A DNA stretch of 64,000 nt. Source: Planotetraspora silvatica (GTDB lineage Bacteria; Actinomycetota; Actinomycetes; Streptosporangiales; Streptosporangiaceae). Numbering within the stretch: position 1 is the stretch's first letter; every line of letters starts with the position of its first letter. Location: assembly GCF_016863315.1 (NCBI RefSeq), contig NZ_BOOQ01000049.1:47000-110999 (forward strand). The letters are read 5' to 3'. The notes under the pieces are model-generated. The model was not told the origin of the DNA and did not search any database. It saw only the letters and a list, made by a program, of their open reading frames with translations. Below are positions 17,310 to 25,053 of this stretch, piece by piece. The position numbers and the translations under genes are program-made.

Positions 17310-17935
17310 GCTCCGATCGCAAGAAGGTGTTTGTCCTGGTCGCCGATGACCAGCGCCGCCTCTCGGTCCCGCCGGGTGAGGGCCTTCTGGTTCGACTCGG
17401 GGACGACGTCGACATCGGGCATGGCGGCCATCCGCCGAAGTGTCTCGTCGACCTTCGTCCTCGCCACGTCACGCAGGAGCACACGAAGCTCCGTGAGGCT
17501 CACCCAGCCTCCCGGCTCCATGACGAGCTCGGCGTAGGCCTCCCGGATGAGAGCCTCGACATTGGACACAGGACCGAAGACGTCTGACAGCCTGCGATCG
17601 GTCCGCTCCATGAACCCCTGGACACCGCCGATCAGCGCCCGGATGATCGGCCCAGGCGAACCCTTCAGCTGGCCGCCCGCCGCCCTTGCGCTGATCGCCT
17701 CGGCACGAAACTCCTCGGCCACGCGGGCCCAGCCGGCGTCGGTCAGCACGTGGACGTACGCGCGCCCCTGCTTCCAGCTGTCGACCAGTTTCAGCTCGTT
17801 CAGGCGCAGGCGCCTCTTCCCGTCGAGCGTGAGGCCGTAGCGCTCCGCGAGGTCCGGATTGGCGATCTCACCGGCCTCCACCATGAGTACGACGAGGGCG
17901 GCGACTTCGGGCAGGGACAGATTCGTGTCAGACAT
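17306..17935 (-). CDS. Winged-helix protein of the nuclease-ATPase operon
   Basis: 209 residues, no catalytic motif recognised. Residues 5-75 look like a winged helix (LPEVAALVVLMVEAGEIANP, then LRLNELKLVDSW, then YVHVLTDAGWARV), as in transcriptional regulators or DNA-bridging subunits. The C-terminal part (about 130-205) has a second helix-rich segment (SLTELRVLLRDVARTKVDE, then LRRMAAMPDVDV) that may be another winged helix. It overlaps the nuclease gene by 8 bases and the ATPase gene by 4, so the three proteins are probably made in fixed ratio. It may be the DNA-binding or linker subunit. Confidence 0.75.
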   Translation of the reverse strand: MSDTNLSLPEVAALVVLMVEAGEIANPDLAERYGLTLDGKRRLRLNELKLVDSWKQGRAYVHVLTDAGWARVAEEFRAEAISARAAGGQLKGSPGPIIRALIGGVQGFMERTDRRLSDVFGPVSNVEALIREAYAELVMEPGGWVSLTELRVLLRDVARTKVDETLRRMAAMPDVDVVPESNQKALTRRDREAALVIGDQDKHLLAIGA

Positions 17936-19085
17936 CGCGTGATCCTTCGAACGTTCCAGGGCGGCGGCTCACGACGAACCGCTCCAACTGGCGGACGACC
18001 GTTTCCAAATCGGAGGCGATCTGGGCGTTGGTGAAGCGCAGGACGGCGTAGCCGTCGAGTTGCAGTTGCACGTCGCGGCGCCGGTCGGCCTCGAACCTGA
18101 CCGCCTCGCGGTGTTCGGGACCATCGATCTCGACCACACATCGCTCCTGCCGCCAGAGGAGATCCAGCCGGATCGACAGGGCGAGCGGATGCGACTGGTG
18201 GGTCTGGTTCCACGCTCGCCCGGCGGCCCAGTCGCAGGCGGCCAGTGCCCGCTCCAGGGCGTGCTCGGCGGCACTCGCCGGGTGCGGACGCCCGGCGACG
18301 GCCGGATATCGCACCGCCGGTTCCCTCAGACCCGGTTCCCGCATGCCGGACGGCGGCAGGAAGGCACCCCGGTACGCCGGCGCCGGAGCGGATCCGGCCC
18401 GCACGGGTCCTTCGGACGTGTGAGCGGTCACGGCCGGCCGTACGGGCGCGTCCGGGACGTCTCGGGCGATGGCGGCGACCTCGGGCGGCAGCCGCACCAT
18501 CGCGGTCTCCAGGCGATCGACGGAGGCAAGGCGAGCGCCGGTGAGCCACATGCCCATGCCGGCACGATGGGCCAGCCATTCGCATCCCGCGAGCAGCACG
18601 TCCTCGTCCCGGGCGGAAAGGCCTTCGGGCACGTCGATCAGCAACGCCGCCCGTGGGCGGCCGAACGCCGCGGCGAGGACACGGGCGAGGCCGGCCGCCC
18701 GCACCTCAGGGGGAAACCGAGTGGGTCCCGGCGCCTCACCTCTGAGGGACGTCTGCGCGAGGTCGGCCACGAAGGGGCCGAAATGATGCGTTCCGGAGGC
18801 CATCTCCAAGGCGAGCACACGAACCGCGCCGACGCCCGCTCCCCCGGGCGCGATGCCCTCGGCGTCCGGCAGCCAGGCCGGATAGAGGGCGACGGCGGCC
18901 GTCTCGAGCTCGGACAACACCGACTCGACCATGGCGGACGCGGTGGGTGCGACGGTCGCGGCGTAGGTGAGGACGGCGGGGGCCCCGTCGGGCAGCGGTT
19001 CCAGCGACAGAGCGAGCGCCTCGCGACTCGCTCCCGTCAGCCGTATGACGCGGTTGGTCGGCAACTCCGTCCACGAACGCGCCAC
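17928..19085 (-). CDS. Predicted nuclease with C-terminal Vsr/DUF559-like PD-(D/E)XK domain
   Basis: 385 residues, GTG start with AGGTGA 6 bases upstream. The C-terminal domain (about 290-372) shows the very-short-patch-repair/DUF559 pattern: SIRLDLLW (D308), CVVEIDGPEH (E319, D321), RRRDVQLQLDGY (D338) and VLRFTNAQI. The N-terminal 230 residues have a beta-alpha pattern with LLIDVPEGLSARDEDVLL and MWLTGARL, like Walker B and sensor strands of an ATPase, but no Walker A is present. This could be a degenerate ATPase-like partner for the large ATPase. A Pro/Arg-rich linker (about 235-275) joins the halves. Confidence 0.8.
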   Translation of the reverse strand: MARSWTELPTNRVIRLTGASREALALSLEPLPDGAPAVLTYAATVAPTASAMVESVLSELETAAVALYPAWLPDAEGIAPGGAGVGAVRVLALEMASGTHHFGPFVADLAQTSLRGEAPGPTRFPPEVRAAGLARVLAAAFGRPRAALLIDVPEGLSARDEDVLLAGCEWLAHRAGMGMWLTGARLASVDRLETAMVRLPPEVAAIARDVPDAPVRPAVTAHTSEGPVRAGSAPAPAYRGAFLPPSGMREPGLREPAVRYPAVAGRPHPASAAEHALERALAACDWAAGRAWNQTHQSHPLALSIRLDLLWRQERCVVEIDGPEHREAVRFEADRRRDVQLQLDGYAVLRFTNAQIASDLETVVRQLERFVVSRRPGTFEGSRDV

Positions 19086-19091
19086 GCCGCT

Positions 19092-19109
19092 TCACCTGAT
19101 TTCTGGTGA
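19092..19109 (-). promoter_or_regulatory. Possible ribosome-site-masking hairpin before the nuclease gene
   Basis: On the minus strand TCACC and GGTGA (5-bp arms, 8-base loop) form a small hairpin whose right arm contains the AGGTGA ribosome site of the nuclease. If it forms, translation of the whole coupled trio would be held down. The stem is short, so this is tentative. Confidence 0.35.
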
Positions 19110-19230
19110 TCCCCGGGTAACTCGACCTGCCGACGCTATAGGGGATCACTCACCCGCGCAGGGACTTTCCCGAAGAGCCAGACATTTTGTTATTTCGCAG
19201 GGAGTCCCCGAGCGTCCGGCCCGGGACTCC

Positions 19231-19286
19231 GGTCAGGTGACCGTCGGGCGTCTCATCTAGCAAGTCGCCCGACGACGCACCTGACC
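19231..19286 (-). terminator. Long hairpin between the stress-protein gene and the trio
   Basis: GGTCAGGT (19231-19238) pairs with ACCTGACC (19279-19286) and CGTCGGGCG (19242-19250) with CGCCCGACG (19266-19274), leaving a 15-base loop. It starts 5 bases after the stress-protein stop and suggests that the trio has its own promoter within 19110-19230. Confidence 0.6.
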
Positions 19287-19291
19287 AGGCA

Positions 19292-19705
19292 TCAGACGGC
19301 CAACAGCACCGACGTGGGCGTGTGCAGCGCGACCTTCTCGCTCACGCTCTCGCCGATCAGCACGCCGATCTGGGTGTGATGGGCGGGGCCGAGCACGATC
19401 AGGTCAGTGCCGAACTCCTGCGCCCGGTCGACGATGATGTCGGAGATGTCGCCGCGAAGTCCCGTCAGCAGTTCGCCCCGGGCCGCGACACCCGCCTCCT
19501 TCAGCCGGGCCAAGGCGTTGTCGATGACCGCCTGGGCCTCCTGCTCGTCCTCGACCTGGACCACCGTGTCGTACACCACCTGAGACGCGCCGACGTGAAC
19601 CACGTCGACGGCCGCACCGGTGAGCTTGGCAAGGTTCTCGACCGTTTCCAGGACCCGGTCCGAGCGCGGGGAGTTGTCGACCGCCGCGAGGATGCGCTTG
19701 TACAT
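19292..19705 (-). CDS. Universal stress protein (UspA family)
   Basis: 137 residues. I chose the ATG at 19705, with AGGA 6 bases upstream; an in-frame ATG at 19747 lacks a site. The fold pattern is clear: YKRILAAVDNSPRSDRVL at the start, DVVHVGA, TDLIVLGP and a C-terminal SVSEKVALHTPTSVLLAV. The usual ATP-binding GxxGxxxxxxxxxG(S/T) is altered here (GPAHHTQIGVLIGES), so nucleotide binding is uncertain. It is probably a single-gene unit. Confidence 0.9.
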   Translation of the reverse strand: MYKRILAAVDNSPRSDRVLETVENLAKLTGAAVDVVHVGASQVVYDTVVQVEDEQEAQAVIDNALARLKEAGVAARGELLTGLRGDISDIIVDRAQEFGTDLIVLGPAHHTQIGVLIGESVSEKVALHTPTSVLLAV

Positions 19706-19989
19706 GGCTGTTCCTGTCCTCGACGCCTTTTCAGGCGAGAGCTTCATTTAACGGATTAGAGTCTCCTCCACCACCAGAGACCGACTCATATCGGGCGGCC
19801 GCTAAGGCCGTCCTGAGGATCATCCGACCCGGCGGCCCGCCTCTTTACCCAGTTGACCGGTAGGTTCCCGGCACCTTGAGGTAGGCGCCTTCCACGGCTC
19901 GAACCGAGGGCGGACGTTACTTACCGTAGACACGCGAACGGATAGCGTCATTTCGGACAGCACGCCCCGATCCAACCGAAGGCGCGCAT

Positions 19990-20334
19990 ATGACTGCTCA
20001 GCTCGACATCACCATCAATGATCATCCGGCCGTCACCGTGGTCGCCGTAGCGGGCGAACTCGACATCGCGACCGGCGGACAGTTGCGCGGCACGCTCAGG
20101 CAACTCGTGTCCGAGGGACGCGTCAGGCTCGTGGTGGACACCTCAGGCCTGCGGTTCTGCGACTCGACCGGGCTGGAGGTCCTCCTCGATGGTCTCGACG
20201 ACAGCGTGAGAGCGGGCGGGACGCTCCACCTCACCGGCGTGCACGGCACACTGGGCGTGGTCCTCGACGCCACCCGGCTCCGTGACGCCTTCCGGATCGA
20301 GGACGCACCGATCGAGTCCCTCGCCCGACGCTGA
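19990..20334 (+). CDS. STAS-domain anti-sigma factor antagonist
   Basis: 114 residues covering one STAS domain: VAVAGELDIATGGQLRGTL, then VVDTSGLRFCDSTGLEVLL, whose Ser in DST is the phosphorylation site in SpoIIAA/RsbV-type proteins. Such proteins release a sigma factor by binding its anti-sigma kinase when unphosphorylated. No sigma factor or kinase gene lies beside it, so it is an orphan partner. The intergenic stretch before it (19706-19989) holds no gene. Confidence 0.92.
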   Translation: MTAQLDITINDHPAVTVVAVAGELDIATGGQLRGTLRQLVSEGRVRLVVDTSGLRFCDSTGLEVLLDGLDDSVRAGGTLHLTGVHGTLGVVLDATRLRDAFRIEDAPIESLARR

Positions 20335-20403
20335 ACCCGCACGCCGCTGAACCCGCTTGCCGCCGGTTGACCGGCCTGATCCCCCCGAAGATCCCTCATC
20401 GGA

Positions 20404-20432
20404 CTGGACTGCTGAGTCCAGGCTTGTATCCT
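20404..20432 (+). promoter_or_regulatory. TetR operator and leaderless promoter
   Basis: The perfect inverted repeat CTGGACT-GCTG-AGTCCAG (20404-20421) is followed by a -10 TATCCT (20427-20432), six bases before the ATG of the TetR gene. This gives a leaderless message and an operator overlapping the -35 area, i.e. autorepression. Confidence 0.7.
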
Positions 20433-20438
20433 CCTGGC

Positions 20439-21041
20439 ATGACCCGTGCTCTCACCGCCAAAGGCGCCGCGACACGGCAACGGATCGTCGCAGGAGCGGC
20501 GGAACTGGTCCGCACCAGGGGCGCCGACCAGGTCGGCCTCGACGACATCCGCGCGGCGACGGCCACCAGCAAGAGCCAGTTGTTCCATTACTTCCCCGAC
20601 GGGCGCGCCGAACTGCTCCGGGCGGTCGCCGCACACGAGGCCGGTGAGGTGCTGAACGACCAGCAGCCCTTTCTCGACGAACTCGGCCCCGCTGGAACCT
20701 GGCAGGCGTGGCGCGACGTGGTCGTCCAGAAATACCAGGAGCAGGGCATCCACTGCCCGCTGAGCGCGCTGACCACTCAGCTCGGGCCGGCCGATCCGGG
20801 CATCCGCATGATCGTGGCGGACCTACTCGAGACGTGGCACACCCGGATCGCCGACGGAATTCGCCGCGCACAGGGAGAGGGGCTCGCCGAGCCGTCCCTC
20901 GAGGCGGAGAAGACCGCGTCCTCGATCCTGGCGGCGATCCAGGGCGGTGTGGTCATGATGCAGGCCACCGGGAACATCGAGTTCCTGAAGGTGCCGCTCG
21001 ACGCGGCCATCGCCGATGTCGAGCCCGTGGCCGGCGTCTGA
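20439..21041 (+). CDS. TetR family transcriptional regulator
   Basis: 200 residues. The helix-turn-helix is TRQRIVAGAAELVRTRGADQ and the recognition part DDIRAATATSKSQLFHYF near residues 10-50; the C-terminal ligand domain fits the TetR_C type seen with short-chain hydroxyl or quaternary-ammonium sensors. The start at 20439 is set by the TATCCT box six bases before it; an earlier in-frame start at 20367 would place the operator inside the gene. Its targets beyond itself are not evident; the downstream neighbour is on the other strand. Confidence 0.9.
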   Translation: MTRALTAKGAATRQRIVAGAAELVRTRGADQVGLDDIRAATATSKSQLFHYFPDGRAELLRAVAAHEAGEVLNDQQPFLDELGPAGTWQAWRDVVVQKYQEQGIHCPLSALTTQLGPADPGIRMIVADLLETWHTRIADGIRRAQGEGLAEPSLEAEKTASSILAAIQGGVVMMQATGNIEFLKVPLDAAIADVEPVAGV

Positions 21042-21080
21042 TCCCCGCGTCACCTGCCGTGTCCCCGGGCGGGCGGCGTC

Positions 21081-21851
21081 CTAGCGCAGCGCGTCCAGAG
21101 GAGTCGTGGGGATCGCGATCCAGCCTTCCGTGACGGCATTCGCCACCTGCGCCGGCCCGGGCACGGTGACGAGTCCGCACGCGGCGGCCCGGGCCGTGAG
21201 AGCGGCGATGACCGCGTCGGCGGCGTCGTCCGATCTCCGGCAGGCGCTCTCGTGATCACCCAGGCTCAGCCACGGCGCGGCGGCCAGCAGGGCGTCGATC
21301 ATCCTGCCCCGCGCCTCGGCGTTCTCCGTCCGCTTGTATCCGCGGTACGGCAGGCCCCATTCCTTGAGCGACGCGGCCGGATAGACCTCGACGACGGGGC
21401 CGCCGCCGTCGCGGGCCACCGCCGTACCCGTCTCCACCGCGAGCCTGGCCAGCAGCGCCGCGCACCGCATCGCGGGATGGGCGATGCGGTCGGCCGAGAC
21501 GCTCAACGGCCGGAGGCCGGTCCGCTCGTGGACGGCCCGATCGGTCACCCGGAGCGCCAGATCCCTGCGCCAGTCACGGCCGAGGCCGCCGGGCACGACG
21601 ACGTCGCCCGCGCGATGCGCGGAGACGAACGACACGAAAAGCTCCGGCCAGCCCAGCGGACAGTCGATCCCCGCCTTGCCGGCTCCTTTGATCGCCTCGA
21701 TGATCAGGTCGTCGTCCGCGCCCACGGCGACGTCCTTGACGAAGGCCCGTCCCGCCGACCATTCCACCCAGGCCACGGCCGTCCGTACCGCCTCCGCCGC
21801 GAGATCCACCCCGACCGTCAGCACCCCCTCACCGTACGGCCGGGCGGACAT
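21081..21851 (-). CDS. DUF429 family protein (predicted RNase H-fold)
   Basis: 256 residues. It starts GVDLAAEAVRTAVAWVEW and has GIDCPLGWP, TDRAVHERTGLRPL, EVYPAASLKEWGLPYRGYK and SDDAADAVIAAL, the DUF429 pattern, with acidic residues placed as in RNase H-like nucleases. No activity has been fixed for the family. It stands alone, convergent with the TetR gene. The frame begins at ATG 21851; GTG codons a few residues later are possible starts. Confidence 0.85.
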   Translation of the reverse strand: MSARPYGEGVLTVGVDLAAEAVRTAVAWVEWSAGRAFVKDVAVGADDDLIIEAIKGAGKAGIDCPLGWPELFVSFVSAHRAGDVVVPGGLGRDWRRDLALRVTDRAVHERTGLRPLSVSADRIAHPAMRCAALLARLAVETGTAVARDGGGPVVEVYPAASLKEWGLPYRGYKRTENAEARGRMIDALLAAAPWLSLGDHESACRRSDDAADAVIAALTARAAACGLVTVPGPAQVANAVTEGWIAIPTTPLDALR

Positions 21852-21989
21852 CGGCGCCCACGGCTTGGCCGTACAGGCGGGGGATCGATGACCCGGCTTC
21901 GCCGTACGGCCGGGGGGGGATCGATGCCCACGGCTCGGTTCCTGGCCACGCTTGATCGGGCGTACGGTACGACCCGGATCGTGCGACTT

Positions 21990-22029
21990 ACCGACAACTT
22001 CTTATGCGTTGACACTAATACTTGTCGGT
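21990..22029 (+). promoter_or_regulatory. Long inverted repeat before the ArsR gene
   Basis: ACCGACAA (21990-21997) and TTGTCGGT (22022-22029) are perfect 8-bp arms separated by 24 bases that include TTGACA-like and TAATAC elements. It lies 16 bases before the preferred start and is probably the autoregulatory operator. Confidence 0.5.
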
Positions 22030-22044
22030 GGAATGGTGGGGGGC

Positions 22045-22635
22045 ATGTTCGAGGTGGCGGTGATCGAGGATGCGGCGGCGGCTGAGGTGTCGCTGGATCC
22101 GGTGCGGGCGCGGTTGCTGGCGGAGTTGGCGGTGGCGGGGTCGGCGACGATGCTGGCGGCGAAGGTGGGGTTGCCGCGGCAGAAGGTGAATTATCACCTG
22201 AGGGCGTTGGAGCGGCATGGTCTGGTGGAGTTGGTGGAGGAGCGCCGTAAGGGCAATATGACCGAGCGGGTGATGCGGGCGACGGCGGCGTCGTATGTGA
22301 TCTCGCCGGCGGCGTTGGCGGCGGTGCAGCCGGATCCGTCGCGTTCGCCGGATCGGTTGTCGGCGCGGTGGTTGCTGGCGGTGGCGGCGCGGTTGGTGCG
22401 GGACGTGGGTGTGCTGATCACGGGCGCGGCGGCGGCGCGCAGGCGGGTGGCCACGTTCGCTCTGGACGGGGAGGTCCGCTTCGCGTCGGCGGCCGACCGG
22501 GCGGCGTTCGCGGAGGAGTTGGCGGGTGCGGTGGCGGCGCTGGTCGGCAAGTACCACGACGAGACCGCCGAGGGCGGGCGTGATCACCGGGTGATCGTCG
22601 CCGTCCACCCCAGCGTCACAGCGCACAGCGCCTGA
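22045..22635 (+). CDS. ArsR-type winged-helix transcriptional regulator
   Basis: 196 residues from the ATG at 22045 (GGGGGG upstream); 22033 is an alternative. Residues 10-80 form an ArsR-like winged helix (DPVRARLLAELAVAGSATML, then GLPRQKVNYHLRALERHGLV, then RRKGNMTERVMRA). No metal-binding Cys cluster is seen, and the C-terminal half is longer than in small ArsR sensors. The first 400 bases use G-ending codons (GTG, GCG, TTG), unlike the C-ending codons of the neighbours. Its target is unknown. Confidence 0.85.
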   Translation: MFEVAVIEDAAAAEVSLDPVRARLLAELAVAGSATMLAAKVGLPRQKVNYHLRALERHGLVELVEERRKGNMTERVMRATAASYVISPAALAAVQPDPSRSPDRLSARWLLAVAARLVRDVGVLITGAAAARRRVATFALDGEVRFASAADRAAFAEELAGAVAALVGKYHDETAEGGRDHRVIVAVHPSVTAHSA

Positions 22636-22905
22636 AACCGGCCCGAGACCCGATGCCGATGCCGATGCCGATGAAGCCGAGACCACGAAGGCCCGGCGAC
22701 TCCGACTGACACGCGCCTCTTCCTGAACCTTCAGACCCTCCATCTGCCCGATGAGCACCGCTCATCGGGCAGACATGTTTATGCCGGCACTCGGGCCAGG
22801 GACCGTTAACGGCGATACGAAGGTCAAGTAGCAACAGTTCCCAGCCTCTGGTATCGTCGATAACGCAAACGCGAAAGCGATGTTACGAATTTTTGGGAGA
22901 CTTCG

Positions 22906-23664
22906 ATGTCCATCACCACGGACAACGAATCCGGCCAGGCACGCGTCGCCGTCATCACCGGAGGATCGCGCGGCATCGGCAACCAGGTGGCCAGGAAGCT
23001 CGCGGCGGAAGGCCTCGCCGTCGTCGTGGTCTACGGGGGCAACAAGGCCGCGGCGGACGACACGGTGAAGGAGATCCGCGAGGCGGGCGGGCAGGCGATC
23101 ACCGCCCAAGCCGACGTCGCCGATGAGAACGACATGGCCGCGGTGTTCGACCTGGCCGAGCAGACGTTCGGCGGAATCGACGTCGTCGTGAACGCCGCCG
23201 GCCGAATGGTCCTGTCCACCCTCGCCGAACTCGACCTCAAGGTGCTCGACGAGATGCACCGCACCAACATCCGCGGCACGTTCGTCGTCTCCCAGCAGGC
23301 CGTCAGGCGCCTGCGGCCCGGCGGCGCCCTCATCAACTTCTCGTCGTCGGTCGTCGGGCTGGCCTTCCCGCGTTACAGCGGATACGCCGCCAGCAAGGGA
23401 GCCGTCGAGGCCATGACGCTCATCCTCGCCCGGGAGATGCGCGGCCGCGACATCACCGTCAACGTCGTGGCCCCCGGCCCGACCGCCACCGACCTGCTGT
23501 ACGACAACAACACCGAGGAGAACCTCACCCGACTGGCCGCCGCGCCTCCGCTGGAGCGCCTCGGCACGGCGGAGGACATCACCGCGGTCGTCGCCTTCCT
23601 CGCCAGCCACGAGGGCCACTGGGTGAACGGCCAGGTCATCCGTGCCAACGGCGGAGCCATCTGA
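22906..23664 (+). CDS. Short-chain dehydrogenase/reductase (3-ketoacyl reductase-like)
   Basis: 252 residues, with GGGAG before the ATG. Classical SDR: cofactor motif TGGSRGIG (about 18-25), NAAG, active-site Ser in SSSVVGL and YAASK (Tyr-x-x-x-Lys), and the GPTATDL region. The Arg in GSRGIG favours NADPH. 31 bases separate it from a second SDR gene, so the two probably share a message and act on related substrates. The AT-rich region before it (22636-22905) has a GATGCC microrepeat and no gene. Confidence 0.92.
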   Translation: MSITTDNESGQARVAVITGGSRGIGNQVARKLAAEGLAVVVVYGGNKAAADDTVKEIREAGGQAITAQADVADENDMAAVFDLAEQTFGGIDVVVNAAGRMVLSTLAELDLKVLDEMHRTNIRGTFVVSQQAVRRLRPGGALINFSSSVVGLAFPRYSGYAASKGAVEAMTLILAREMRGRDITVNVVAPGPTATDLLYDNNTEENLTRLAAAPPLERLGTAEDITAVVAFLASHEGHWVNGQVIRANGGAI

Positions 23665-23694
23665 CGCGCGACCGAGTACCAGAGGAGAACCCCG

Positions 23695-24597
23695 GTGAAC
23701 TCTAACAAGATCATCATTGTTACCGGCGCTTCCAGCGGCTTCGGCGCGCTGACCGCGCGTGCCCTCGCCCGTGCGGGTCACACCGTGTACGCGGGGATCA
23801 GGGAGACCGAGGGCCGCAACGCGCCCGCGGTCGCCGATCTCGTGCAGTACGCCCAGGACAACGGCGCCGACCTGCGGCCCATCGAACTCGACGTGGCCTC
23901 GCAGACGTCGGCGGACCACGCCCTCGCCGAGATCGCACAGACCCACGGGCGTCTCGACGTCGTCGTGCACAACGCCGGGCACATGGTGCTCGGGCCGGCC
24001 GAGGCGTTCACCCCCGAACAGATCGGCCAGGTCTACGACACGAACGTGCTGGGCACCCAGCGCGTCAACCGTGCGGCTCTGCCGTACATGCGGAGGCAGA
24101 ACGAGGGTCTGCTCGTGTGGGTCGGCAGTTCCAGCACGCGGGGCGGCTGCCCTCCGTTCCTTGGCCCGTACTTCGCGGCGAAGGCCGCGATGGACGCCCT
24201 CGCCGTCAGCTACGCCGGCGAACTGATCCGGTTCGGCATCGAGACGGCGATCGTCGTCCCGGGGGCGTACACCAAGGGGACCAATCACTTCCTCCACGCC
24301 GGGCGGCCCGACGACGCCGACCGCGCGGCGGCGTACGACGAGAACTACGCGAGCCTGATGGACGACGTCAACGCCCGCCTGGCCAGGCTGCTCCCCCCGA
24401 CGGCCGAGGTCGACGAGGTGGCGGAGACCATCGCGCGGGTCGTGGACATGCCCGCCGGGACCCGGCCGCTGCACACCCACATCGACCCGAGCCGTGACGG
24501 CAGCGAAGTGGTCTCCGCGGTCGCCGACCGTGTACGCGCGGACTTCTTCCGCCGCATCGGCCTGGACGACCTCCTCACCCCCGCCAGCAGCCTCTAA
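23695..24597 (+). CDS. Short-chain dehydrogenase/reductase
   Basis: 300 residues, GTG start with GAGGAGAA upstream. It has TGASSGFGAL (cofactor), NAGHMV, SSSTRGG and YFAAK; the catalytic Tyr is in PYFAAK, as in classical SDRs. The length and the extra C-terminal 50 residues resemble the 'SDR family oxidoreductase' group often induced by a TetR or LysR regulator. Substrate unknown. Confidence 0.9.
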   Translation: MNSNKIIIVTGASSGFGALTARALARAGHTVYAGIRETEGRNAPAVADLVQYAQDNGADLRPIELDVASQTSADHALAEIAQTHGRLDVVVHNAGHMVLGPAEAFTPEQIGQVYDTNVLGTQRVNRAALPYMRRQNEGLLVWVGSSSTRGGCPPFLGPYFAAKAAMDALAVSYAGELIRFGIETAIVVPGAYTKGTNHFLHAGRPDDADRAAAYDENYASLMDDVNARLARLLPPTAEVDEVAETIARVVDMPAGTRPLHTHIDPSRDGSEVVSAVADRVRADFFRRIGLDDLLTPASSL

Positions 24598-24624
24598 CCC
24601 CCCCCCACCCCCCACATTCTTGGG

Positions 24625-24979
24625 CGTGATCATGCACACCTTCGGAGAATGCCCGGCTGAGCTGCGACAACCCGCTTCGTGATCATGCACGGATTCGGAA
24701 ATACCTGCGGTGAGCTGCGACGATTCATGGCGTGATCATGCACACGATCGGGAAGCGCATGATCACGCCCGGCAGACGGCCAGGTCAGCGGCGCCCCATC
24801 CGAAGGTGTGCATGATCACGCTCGACGTATGGGCAGGCCGGCCAGGCTCCACCCGAATGTGTGCATGATCACGGCTAGTGAAAGGGCAGGTCGTCGATGA
24901 CACGGCCGAACCTGTGCATGATCACGGGCAATGAAAGGGCAGGTCGCTGCGGGTACGGCCGAGCCTGTGCATGATCACG
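24625..24979. repeat. Intergenic array of eight units on a 53-bp period, three forward and five inverted
   Basis: The core TGATCATGCAC begins at 24627, 24680 and 24733, and its reverse complement GTGCATGATCA begins at 24755, 24808, 24861, 24914 and 24967; all steps within each group are exactly 53. The conserved part is GTGATCATGCACANNTTCGG; the rest of each unit is only partly alike (often CTGCC). The core at 24755 carries one change (GCGCATGATCA). At the change of direction, TGATCATGC and GCATGATCA form a 9-bp stem with a 15-base loop. No gene lies in 24598-25053. The units are too short in conservation and too alike outside the core for a CRISPR. Confidence 0.9.
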
Positions 24980-25041
24980 CGGATTCTGGTTCGGGGGGTG
25001 TGGGCCTTACCCCACCGCCACATGGGCGGACCTCGCTGACA

Positions 25042-25047
25042 TATCCT
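25042..25047 (+). promoter_or_regulatory. -10 element of a probably leaderless peroxidase-encapsulin message
   Basis: TATCCT ends six bases before the GTG at 25054, the same layout as at the TetR gene (20427). It argues that translation begins at 25054 and not at the in-frame GTG at 25108. Confidence 0.5.
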
Positions 25048-25053
25048 CCCTGA

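Noticed and set aside
22762..24690. 642-residue minus-strand open frame
   Set aside because: Antisense to both SDR genes; no family pattern.
24625..24979. CRISPR array
   Set aside because: The conserved core is about 12-20 bases, changes direction, and the intervening parts resemble each other; no cas genes are near.
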